The notes beneath the pieces were generated by a model. The model was not told the DNA's origin, searched no databases, and was given only the letters and a program-made list of their open reading frames with translations. Positions 39,201 through 45,503 of a stretch of DNA of 45,503 bases are shown here, piece by piece. The stretch is from a virus. Position 1 is the first letter of the stretch, and each line of letters starts with the position of its first letter. The position numbers and the translations under genes were made by a program. The stretch spans positions 1 to 45,503 of IMG/VR virus record IMGVR_UViG_3300042923_000188. One strand, written 5' to 3'.

Positions 39201-42133
39201 TCGTCAGGAATCACACCCTGGAGAGCGCGGTGGATGTCACCGAACGACAGGGGGATGAGGTCCTCGCCGTAGCCGAGCACCTGCTTGACGCCCAGCCGGT
39301 TGAGGGACTGGTCGAGGAGAGTGTGGATCTGGGTCCAGAGACGCTCATCCCAGCGAGCGCGGTTCTTCGAGTACATCCCGGCGATGTTCTTCTGACCGAT
39401 GCCCTCGCGCTTGAACACCTCCTCCGACAGTTCGATGATGGCAGGCCAGATATTGGCCTCCACGTCGTACTGATTCTGGGTGTTCCACTTCTTCAGGTGC
39501 CAGCCGAGACCCTCGCCGTTCTCCTGGGCCGTGCGGTAGGCACCAGACCGGGACCGGAAGGGGGCCTTGTCGGGAACGTCGGTGATGTTGTTCTTCGTGA
39601 CCTTCGCGATGATGTCACCGACCACCCGAATGAGCGCACGAGGATCGTCGGTGCGAGGCAGAGGCGTCTCGTCCACCATCGCCTCGACGATCTCAGCGAC
39701 CTCTTCCGCCGTGCTCGGCACCGGGCTGATCGTCGAAGGAGTGTCGACCACCTCTGCGATGTCCGTCGCAGTCGCACCCTCGATGTCGGCCGGTCGAGGC
39801 GTTGTCGGCGTCGGGTCCGGAATGAAGGGAACCGGAGGAGGCTCAGGCATCCCCTCCAGAGCCTCCTCCGGGAGAGCCTCAACGGTGTCCTGTGTTGCCG
39901 GAGGCTCGGTCTTGGGGGTCGGGTTCAGGGTCTCATCGACCCCGAGCATGAGTTCCCTGTCGAGGACGTTCAGCCCAGGACGGGTCTCGTCGAGACGGCG
40001 AAGCTCGCGAAGAGTCTCCAGGTTGTCGAGATCGAACTCGTTGTGCAGGAGGCGACGGAGGACCTCCATACGCTGGACGAATCGAGCCGGGTTCCGGCCC
40101 ACGGCGTCCATGACGTACTCGTAGCCGTACTCGCCCATCTGCTTGTACAGCACGTCGTGACGCTCGCGAATGAGGTACTGCCAGGCGTCTAGGACGTTCG
40201 TGATCTCGACAGCTTCGCGAGCGGGGTTCATGTAGCCGAGTTCGATCTCCTCGCGGAACAGCTGGTCCGCTGCATCGAGGATCTCGTACTCGCGGCGAGT
40301 CATGTTCGGGGGCGTGTAAGAACCGGCCTCTCCGGGCACGTAGTTGTCGATATCGTCGATCCGTCGAAGAAGCTCCTGGACCTCTTCCACAGAGACCTTC
40401 ACCTCAGCGCCGGAGGCGAGTTCGAGAGTGATTCGGCCGCTCTTGTCGGCAAGCTCTTCGAGACCATTGCTGACCCAGTAGTTGAACGACGCCACGTAGT
40501 CGGAGATGACCGCCTCGGAGTGCCCGAAGCCCTTGGTGCCGGGAACGATAGGCGACCGAGCCGGGACGGCGGGAATTTCGCCCGCCTTGACCATCATCTC
40601 CACCGTGTCGAGGAGGTCGCGCATCCGCTTGGCCTGCCCGGAGGACTTCAGGATCTCCCCGGGGGAGAGCGGCGTCTGGCTGAGCCCAGCTGCGATTCCA
40701 TGAGGAGCAGCACCGGTACGAGAAGCGGTTCCCTGTGTCTTCTTCGCCACCTGCATCTGGGCAGGGGCCACGCCGTTGTCGTTCTCTGCCAGCCACTTCG
40801 CTGCGGCGTCGTTCTCCGGGGTCTTCAGAGCGGCTTCCGCGAGGATGTCGGACGCCTTCGCGTCAGCCTCGCCAGCACGAAGACCCTCTCGCTCCTTGGT
40901 CGAGGTTCCGACAGGAATGAAGCCTTCGAGTTCGTCTCGCACGTAGGGGCGGTTGATCTCGGCCTCTTCGCGAAGGAAGCGGAGGTGGCTTTGCCACTCA
41001 GGCGGGAGTTCGCCGGAGCGCTCCAGTGTTACCGCCTGCTCCACCATGTCTCGTGTGATCGGGACCTTGGACTTGCCGGTATCGATGGCGTAGCCGAGGT
41101 CTGCAATGCCCACCCACATCTGTCGAGCCTCGTCACGAGGGCTGGGGACCTCCTGCTCCGCCTTTGCGACCGCCTGAGCCACCTTCGGAGCCTCGACAAC
41201 TTCCGGGTTGTCCTTCTTCCGGGAGGTTTTCCGGGCCTTCTGCGGGGTCGGAGCGGTCGCGAATGTCTTCTCGTCGAACAGAGGGGCGCTCGGCAGTTCC
41301 GGAAGACGGGGCTCAGGAGCCACAGGAGGCCGAATAACGGCTCCAGTCGGCGGCTCCTGGAGGAACTCCGACAGAGCGTCAGATGGGCGTAGAGCGGGCA
41401 TCTCAGCCAGCCCCGCAGCCGTTTTCTCCGGGAGGGGGATGCTCATTGCCTCCCGAGGGGTCATCCCGCCTCGCTGAGGAGCAGCAGGAGGGGTCTCAGA
41501 GGAGGCGACAACTGCCGGGGTCGCCGCCTCCTCCGTCTTTGCGGCCGGAGAGAGCTTGCCCTTGACGGCTCGTGCTCCCTTGACGATGGCTCCGACCGGA
41601 ATAGGAACGTACGAGATCGGGTCCAGCGCCATATCAGCAGTGAACCCGGCGATGCCCTTCAGAGGGCCGTACACGTTGTCGACTCGATCCACGTAGTCGG
41701 GGTTGAATGCCTGCCCCGCCTTGTCCGTGCTCTCTTCGATCACGTCGGAGAAGAACCGCTTCTTATCCGGCTGATCGGTCGTCAGCCCTTCGATGAGACG
41801 GCCAGGAGTCCTCGGATTGAAGAGCACTTGGCCGAGCATCTCAGCTACACCACCGGCGTCTCCCTGCTGGACCTTCTGGATCGAGGCCACGTTGTCGTCG
41901 ACGATCCCGGAGACTGCGTTCGTCACGCCGTACAGCGGGCGGCTCAGGAAGTCGAGGGTAGCACCGAGCGGGTCCTTCATGAAGTCAGGGTTACCCCCCT
42001 GAGCAGCAGGAGCAGCACCTTTCATTCCCGACAGGTAGGCGTCCCAGCCAGCATCGCTCTGCTGAGGTGCAGGACCACGCTTTCGAGCGAGGTTTCGCCG
42101 CGCCTCCTCGAAGTATTCAGAGAAGGATGCCAT
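36233..42133 (-). CDS. Giant internal virion (ejection) protein
   Basis: 1966 residues, 13% of the genome. The N-terminal 200 residues (PLYGVTNAVSGIVDDN; LKGIAGFTADMALDPISYVP) resemble the membrane-interacting start of large phage internal proteins. A Pro/Thr-rich linker lies near 750-810. The C-terminal 500 residues (NAWKIAITIYRPGHHIRNAI; YFRVVVPFYSWFSKILPV) match the large polyvalent-protein type domain of podovirus ejection proteins. The likely job is to be ejected with DNA and form a channel through the envelope. No catalytic motif is certain. The start is ATG; the ribosome site is weak. Confidence 0.7.
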   Translation of the reverse strand: MASFSEYFEEARRNLARKRGPAPQQSDAGWDAYLSGMKGAAPAAQGGNPDFMKDPLGATLDFLSRPLYGVTNAVSGIVDDNVASIQKVQQGDAGGVAEMLGQVLFNPRTPGRLIEGLTTDQPDKKRFFSDVIEESTDKAGQAFNPDYVDRVDNVYGPLKGIAGFTADMALDPISYVPIPVGAIVKGARAVKGKLSPAAKTEEAATPAVVASSETPPAAPQRGGMTPREAMSIPLPEKTAAGLAEMPALRPSDALSEFLQEPPTGAVIRPPVAPEPRLPELPSAPLFDEKTFATAPTPQKARKTSRKKDNPEVVEAPKVAQAVAKAEQEVPSPRDEARQMWVGIADLGYAIDTGKSKVPITRDMVEQAVTLERSGELPPEWQSHLRFLREEAEINRPYVRDELEGFIPVGTSTKEREGLRAGEADAKASDILAEAALKTPENDAAAKWLAENDNGVAPAQMQVAKKTQGTASRTGAAPHGIAAGLSQTPLSPGEILKSSGQAKRMRDLLDTVEMMVKAGEIPAVPARSPIVPGTKGFGHSEAVISDYVASFNYWVSNGLEELADKSGRITLELASGAEVKVSVEEVQELLRRIDDIDNYVPGEAGSYTPPNMTRREYEILDAADQLFREEIELGYMNPAREAVEITNVLDAWQYLIRERHDVLYKQMGEYGYEYVMDAVGRNPARFVQRMEVLRRLLHNEFDLDNLETLRELRRLDETRPGLNVLDRELMLGVDETLNPTPKTEPPATQDTVEALPEEALEGMPEPPPVPFIPDPTPTTPRPADIEGATATDIAEVVDTPSTISPVPSTAEEVAEIVEAMVDETPLPRTDDPRALIRVVGDIIAKVTKNNITDVPDKAPFRSRSGAYRTAQENGEGLGWHLKKWNTQNQYDVEANIWPAIIELSEEVFKREGIGQKNIAGMYSKNRARWDERLWTQIHTLLDQSLNRLGVKQVLGYGEDLIPLSFGDIHRALQGVIPDDARLMLFHNGNTRANWTNVGDAVRVALWGGSDDEIKAALLNTQKPGAKGARGEAMPNNLTKADIKAFKSFKPKGSKGDGWVHVTGEELADQLTYGIREASESLARTAINNGWRMAERGATETYDLASEALQRLDDLYVDPTARSEFLRQVAGLDKNIAKAGSATGTYQDSVDAATEITRVAVGDDIVEDAAVLVPLEKAEDLRAVQNGVDNATRKRVKSAVSEVDEQIDAARGKAMLEANIGQRLDGSDEADALAAYGEAIEIYDMAPRSVAEIDQSTRRLLGMRGELSKTFNVKHGHEQIWDITHNKSLAAQEYLGSLHLRLSDLSKRYTREEMLEAFQRVQLRSPIRPDDELQSELARMVANLWDAGEDSLFSNVFLNTEKNLDYLNDLLKIKFDSSKQFLPQFDIGLAKSRAVEAFGKPTRFYQFLGEQWRGWKIEDPADFLSRMSDAALTLAERKAIVENFVARGKGLGWLSYDPKPGFVKVPHTSNTSSFSVFLPQQIDGKAVYYNKEIIRELHHADILTTTSRQMQGEMGEAVRKYFMPLQNAWKIAITIYRPGHHIRNAIGDASITWVKRGGRQYSRSMSDAFRVMAMRKDYTDVDLIKALKAVDGEDALPARQSDVIVRGTLNGQKVEITAGNILDLLHRKGLRPTYHMSEGTFDDALMQSKMAKWSKVISLQEDVHGRTTAFNKAAGGVSQARDHYARAQHFIQILHQELGKGGVFSGKQFSGVKSLDNLFDLAAAEVKKYHPDASMLTPRESKYFRVVVPFYSWFSKILPVIFESTLRHPGRVMAFPKASYNLAVANGVNPDSISEPFPQDQLFPSFLTEKALGPQFGNAAEGYFGVNPGLTHMDVFNTLGADPIRGILGMTSPLIRTPVELAAGGSLGTGARINDASDYLDESIPGVNYLSDIMGVSVTGSLGSIFSGKPGLDPQFQVAKGNKGGFGSEDMWLSAMNWATGLGIQDMSRPNYINYAELERKRGEVPAE

Positions 42134-42137
42134 GGCT

Positions 42138-43469
42138 CTACTGTAGGCCCTTGGCGAAGTTCACCGCATACCCCATGTTGTCGCGGAGCCACGCCTGGAA
42201 GGCACCGGGGTCTTCGCTGTAGCCGATGAGTTCCTGGAGACGGCGAAGCGACTCGGGGTTCACTGGAGGCTGGCTTCCCTGCTGTCCGGGGTACTTCAGA
42301 GCAAGCTCGGTCGCCCGACGACTCTGGTCATCCTGGTATCGGCGCTCGTCCGTCTGGTTCTCGTACATCCACTGAGCGAGGGACAGCGCAGAGTCCTGGG
42401 CCTGGCCCTGCTGCGAACCGTACTGATTCGCCAGCGAGGCGTTCGCTTCGTTCTCGGCAGAGTCGATCTGACCGAGGATGTTGCGAAGCTCCCCCGCCAG
42501 AGCAGCCCGCCGGGACGCCGATTCCTGTCGAGCCGCCTGGTCGACTGCGGTGTTGTAGTCGAGAGCGCTCTGTCGGTTGGTGCCCAGCTGAGACTGAGCC
42601 TGAGCGTTCTGGGCCGCGAGGTCCGACAGGCGCTGCGTCATGTCGCCACCATTGGCCTGACCGGAGTTGATCTGATTCGCGACCGCCTCCTGGATGCCGA
42701 GCGCTGCGGCCTGCTGGGACAGCATGTCGTTCGCGCTCTGGTAGCCAGCCTGGACGTTCTGCTGAGCCTGGTCGGCCGCTGCCTGCTGGACCGCTTTCGC
42801 CTGGTCGTAGGAAGACCCAATTCCAGCGGCATCTCCGACGATGCTCTGCGACAGGGCGTTGTAGATGCCCGCGATCTTGGCATCCGACTCGGCAGCGTTC
42901 GTACGAGCAGCCTCTCGCTGGGGATCGTAGGAGACCGAGGATGGCCCGCCTCCGCCGCCACCGAACATCTCCATCGCCCGAGCGAGGATGTCGCTGAACG
43001 ACATCTCGGTGGGCTCTTCAATGCCCTGGCCGTACTGGCTCTGAAGGCGACCGAGAATACCCGCCTTCCCCGGACCCGAATTGCCACGACCGCGAGCGGC
43101 TGACACAGGCCTACGGTCAGTGGGCCAAGCCGACTCCATGAGGGTCTGGCTGGCGTTGTAGCGAGGGTCGCGAACCTCTTCGTTCTTCTCGTCGTAGTAG
43201 CCCCTGGTCACACCGAACACAGTGTCACCGAGGCCGGTACCCCACGAGTCGAACTTGTTGCGCTGGAAGCCCGTGGTGAGGTCACCGAAGAAGTTGAGAG
43301 CCTGCCGGGTCGGCCGAGTCAGGAAGCCCGACAGAGTGAAGCCACCGGGGCCGTCGTCGACTTCCTGGGCGCGCTTCTGCCGCGTGCCGGGAATACCCCA
43401 CTGCTGAGCGTTCGTGCGCTGCCCAGCAGCGATCCGAGGACGCTTCTTCTTGCGGTCGTTGTCAGCCAC
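42138..43469 (-). CDS. Gln/Ala-rich core or internal virion protein
   Basis: 443 residues. The N-terminal 160 residues are basic and Gly-rich (FLTRPTRQALNFFGDLTTGF). Residues about 190-380 form a long Ala/Gln-rich helical region (YDQAKAVQQAAADQAQQNVQ), likely coiled coil. GTG start with GATAGGAGCCC just upstream. Its size, composition and position resemble the second internal core protein of short-tailed phages. The role is inferred. Confidence 0.65.
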   Translation of the reverse strand: MADNDRKKKRPRIAAGQRTNAQQWGIPGTRQKRAQEVDDGPGGFTLSGFLTRPTRQALNFFGDLTTGFQRNKFDSWGTGLGDTVFGVTRGYYDEKNEEVRDPRYNASQTLMESAWPTDRRPVSAARGRGNSGPGKAGILGRLQSQYGQGIEEPTEMSFSDILARAMEMFGGGGGGPSSVSYDPQREAARTNAAESDAKIAGIYNALSQSIVGDAAGIGSSYDQAKAVQQAAADQAQQNVQAGYQSANDMLSQQAAALGIQEAVANQINSGQANGGDMTQRLSDLAAQNAQAQSQLGTNRQSALDYNTAVDQAARQESASRRAALAGELRNILGQIDSAENEANASLANQYGSQQGQAQDSALSLAQWMYENQTDERRYQDDQSRRATELALKYPGQQGSQPPVNPESLRRLQELIGYSEDPGAFQAWLRDNMGYAVNFAKGLQ

Positions 43470-43481
43470 GACGGGCTCCTA

Positions 43482-44252
43482 TCAGACGATGCCGTACTCT
43501 GCGGCACGACGAGCGGCCGATTCTGCCCGAGCCTGCTGTCGAGCCAGGGTGTCCTGGTTCGAGAACTCCGCCTTGCGACGGCCCATGTCTCCCATGAAGT
43601 CCGTCCGACCCGTCTCCATCGCGCCACGCTGATCGTTCAGCGAGCGCTCCAAGAGACGCTGGGCGTCGAGGTAGCCCTGGCTCTGGAGCATGCCTCGGTT
43701 CGCGAAGTCGTTCGTCTGGTTCTGGTAGGCACGGCCCGAAGAGGCCAGCACGTCGTTCCAGTCCCAGCCCATGGTCTGAGCCTCGCCGGGGTCCTGGTCG
43801 CGCCAACCGAGGTTCCGAAGGCCTTCGTTGTAGTCGCGGTCGTAGTTCCCGACCTCAGTGGTGTACTGAGATTCGTAGTCCTTCAGCGCACGGTCGAGAG
43901 CGCCGAGAGCCGCCGTGAGGATCTGATCGGAGGCGAAGTAGTCCTCTTCACTCATCACGGAAGGAGCAGGAGCCGACATCGGAGCCATGCCTCCGCCGCC
44001 ACCCCCGTAGCCGCCACCGCCTCCGCCACCACCGCCGCCTCCCCCGCCCGACGAGCGAGGAGCAGGAGCGCCACCGATGGCGTTGATCTGCGTCTGGTTG
44101 AGACCCGCCGCCCTGCCGAGACCACCAGGACCGTTCGAGGTGACAGGTTTCCGGTAAGGAGCGGGTCCGGTGACCCGGCCAACAGGCGGAGTCGGAGACT
44201 GATAGGTACGGGAGGTCTTCTTACCGCCCTCGATCTGCTGACGACCGGCCAT
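43482..44252 (-). CDS. Gly-rich virion protein with helical tail
   Basis: 256 residues. Residues about 69-88 are nearly all glycine, with one tyrosine in the run. The C-terminal 150 residues are helical (DQILTAALGALDRALKDYES) with repeated Asn, Gln and Arg. The gene shares the A of TAATG with its predecessor. It is likely an internal or connector-associated protein encoded beside the core proteins. No family is recognised. Confidence 0.65.
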   Translation of the reverse strand: MAGRQQIEGGKKTSRTYQSPTPPVGRVTGPAPYRKPVTSNGPGGLGRAAGLNQTQINAIGGAPAPRSSGGGGGGGGGGGGGYGGGGGGMAPMSAPAPSVMSEEDYFASDQILTAALGALDRALKDYESQYTTEVGNYDRDYNEGLRNLGWRDQDPGEAQTMGWDWNDVLASSGRAYQNQTNDFANRGMLQSQGYLDAQRLLERSLNDQRGAMETGRTDFMGDMGRRKAEFSNQDTLARQQARAESAARRAAEYGIV

Positions 44253-44467
44253 TATTGGTTCCTCCCGATACGGCGGAGGACCGCGTTCTTGCGGGCCTCG
44301 TTCTTGGCGTCTCTTTCGTTGTATCCAGCTTTGTCTGCTGTCTTCCCCATGTTCGGGAAGGGCCTTCCGGAGCCGTAGGTCTTCTTGCCCGCCGCTGTGC
44401 GGCTGAAGCCGCCACCGCCGATGAGCGATGCGTTCCTACCTCGCGAAGGGTTGAATCCTGCTGCCAT
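44252..44467 (-). CDS. Small basic Gly-rich protein
   Basis: 71 residues, basic and probably disordered (GFNPSRGRNASLIGGGGFSR; RDAKNEARKNAVLRRIGRNQ). It could bind DNA or bridge virion parts. It sits between the propeller protein gene and the core protein genes, coupled to the latter through TAATG. The start is ATG without a strong ribosome site. Confidence 0.6.
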   Translation of the reverse strand: MAAGFNPSRGRNASLIGGGGFSRTAAGKKTYGSGRPFPNMGKTADKAGYNERDAKNEARKNAVLRRIGRNQ

Positions 44468-44480
44468 GGCGCAAATCTTA

Positions 44481-45503
44481 CTACGAGATCGTCTTGACGA
44501 CGGATTCCTTGCCCGTGATCCGGGCCGACAGAGTGAAGACCTGAACAGGGGCGCTCGCGATGGAGCCGTCTGTCTCGAACTCCAGTCGGAAGAAGATCTG
44601 ACGGAACCTCAGAGCCTTCCGGAACTTGACGAATTTCCGAGCGGAGCCGAGGCCCTCCAGATCGTATTCCGTGATGACCTCGATAGACCCCTGGAAAGGA
44701 CTACCCCATGTGCCGTTGAGAAGCTGTCCCCAGGTGACACCCTGAGCGATCAGCTGTCCCCACGTCGGCTTCGAGTTGTAAGTGATCGGGGAGGCGATGG
44801 CCTTCACCTTGCGGCGGAAGAGAGCATCCACGCCCCAGTACGCCAGCCTCTTGAAGTTCGAGGCCAGCTTGTAGTCGAAGTTCTTGGTCTGGAGGACGCA
44901 GGTGAACTCCTCCGTGGCTGTGGTGACTCGATCCTCGATGTACAGCAGAGGGGTAGACCGAGATCCGCCAGCCGGAACCATCTTCGAGGGGAGCACGTAG
45001 GCCTCGTCGGCTGCGGCACCTGCCACTGGTGGAACGAACTGCCCAATGGCACCGTAGGTCTCCGAGCGCCAGCGAGTCCAGGTCCGAGTCCGGAGCGAGA
45101 AGACGTACATAGTGTCGTAGTAGCCGAAGATGATCCGGTTATTGAACGCCGACACCGTGAAGGGGAAAGCGATGTCGGCCGTCGAGACAGCGCTGAATGG
45201 CACCTTGATGTTGACCTGAGAAGCCCGGTTGTTGATGAACTCGTAGGCCTTCTCCTCGAACATGAAGTAGATGTAGTTCTCGAAGTTCACGAGGGCGTTC
45301 TTGTCGCTGAGTCCAACGCCGGGAACGAGCACCTGCACCGAGCCCTGAGCAGGGTCAGTGAGGTACTCGAACGAGAAGATCGAGCGGGTCCGGAAGACGA
45401 CGAGGGTGTTGTAGTACTTGGTCAGCGCGACCACACTCTCACCATCGCCAGCACCGATGTCGACAAACCCCGGCGTCTGCCAGAAGTTCGGCTGGCCGAG
45501 CAC
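44481..45503 (-). CDS. Propeller-like virion protein, C-terminal part (split by contig ends)
   Basis: The frame is open to the right end of the window and, after circular closure, joins the fragment at 1-646 to give 513 residues. The GTG at the very edge is an internal valine, not a start. Repeated strand blocks (VVALTKYYNTLVVFRTRSIF; FNNRIIFGYYDTMYVFSLRT) are propeller-like and resemble P22 gp10-type tail-hub proteins. The C-terminal third (KFVKFRKALRFRQIFFRLEF) is beta-rich and basic. It would stabilise packaged DNA at the tail hub. It contains the right copy of the 127-base repeat. Confidence 0.85.
   Translation of the reverse strand: MLGQPNFWQTPGFVDIGAGDGESVVALTKYYNTLVVFRTRSIFSFEYLTDPAQGSVQVLVPGVGLSDKNALVNFENYIYFMFEEKAYEFINNRASQVNIKVPFSAVSTADIAFPFTVSAFNNRIIFGYYDTMYVFSLRTRTWTRWRSETYGAIGQFVPPVAGAAADEAYVLPSKMVPAGGSRSTPLLYIEDRVTTATEEFTCVLQTKNFDYKLASNFKRLAYWGVDALFRRKVKAIASPITYNSKPTWGQLIAQGVTWGQLLNGTWGSPFQGSIEVITEYDLEGLGSARKFVKFRKALRFRQIFFRLEFETDGSIASAPVQVFTLSARITGKESVVKTIS
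45377..45503. repeat. Terminal direct repeat, right copy
   Basis: Identical to bases 1-127. Removing one copy leaves 45,376 bp. Both copies code for the same internal part of the propeller-like gene. Confidence 0.95.

Noticed and set aside
37643-40192. Large plus-strand frames opposite the giant virion protein
   Set aside because: Antisense frames with compositional bias only, no start signals and no domain patterns.
1-45503. Lysogeny genes and tRNA genes
   Set aside because: I looked for integrase, excisionase, repressor and cloverleaf sequences on both strands and saw none; a tRNA missed by eye remains possible and a tRNA scan would settle it.

Overview
This window is a complete or near-complete genome of a tailed double-stranded DNA phage. 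It reads as a virulent podovirus-like phage of a high-GC Gram-positive host, probably an actinobacterium. The first 127 bases are repeated exactly as the last 127, so the contig closes into a 45,376-bp circle. The junction falls inside a structural gene, which appears as two partial genes (1-646 and 44481-45503). The podovirus reading rests on a long portal, a P22-gp4-like adaptor, a P22-gp10-like propeller protein, a 1966-residue presumptive ejection protein, and the absence of any tape measure, tail-tube or tail-chaperone gene. The host inference rests on base composition, the small lysis-associated proteins, the multi-domain lysin, and several small proteins of types seen in actinophages. 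I see no integrase, excisionase, immunity repressor, tRNA, RNA polymerase or CRISPR array.

Layout. (1) Late genes on the minus strand, 1-18310, are read leftward from a promoter at 18342-18370. In transcription order they are small genes of unknown function, a possible HTH protein, a small-terminase candidate, a tail protein, a three-part endolysin, the large terminase, an overlapping pair with a membrane protein, portal, scaffold, major capsid, membrane proteins of holin type, a glycosidase-like tailspike, a second receptor-binding candidate, adaptor and propeller. A terminator-promoter pair (7992-8041) resets expression before scaffold and capsid, and another hairpin follows the capsid gene. 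(2) The plus-strand control and early region, 18388-21469, has three copies of a 17-bp element ahead of three separately terminated genes, two of which share a duplicated domain. An AT-rich block with palindromic 24-bp repeats follows. (3) The plus-strand early and replication operon, 21502-35445, consists of many small, tightly coupled genes, followed by a SNF2-type helicase, an HNH protein, a Cas4/RecB-like Fe-S nuclease, a Sak4-like ATPase, an ssDNA-binding protein, a primase-helicase, a family A DNA polymerase and a RuvC-like nuclease. (4) A bidirectional terminator at 35471-35500 separates it from the convergent minus-strand virion block 35529-45503, which encodes a virion peptidoglycan hydrolase, the giant internal protein and three further structural or core candidates, and runs across the junction into region 1.

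How it works together. Host RNA polymerase can read the TTGACA-type promoters. The replication set is a full phage replisome with primase-helicase, polymerase, annealing or recombination ATPase, SSB and nucleases. Lysis functions are split: the endolysin lies between tail and terminase genes, about 7 kb from the holin-like genes. The least explained parts are the repeated leader elements with their paralogous genes, the palindromic repeat block, a cluster of small cysteine-rich proteins beside the SNF2 helicase, and a structured 52-nt element between the Sak4-like and SSB-like genes.
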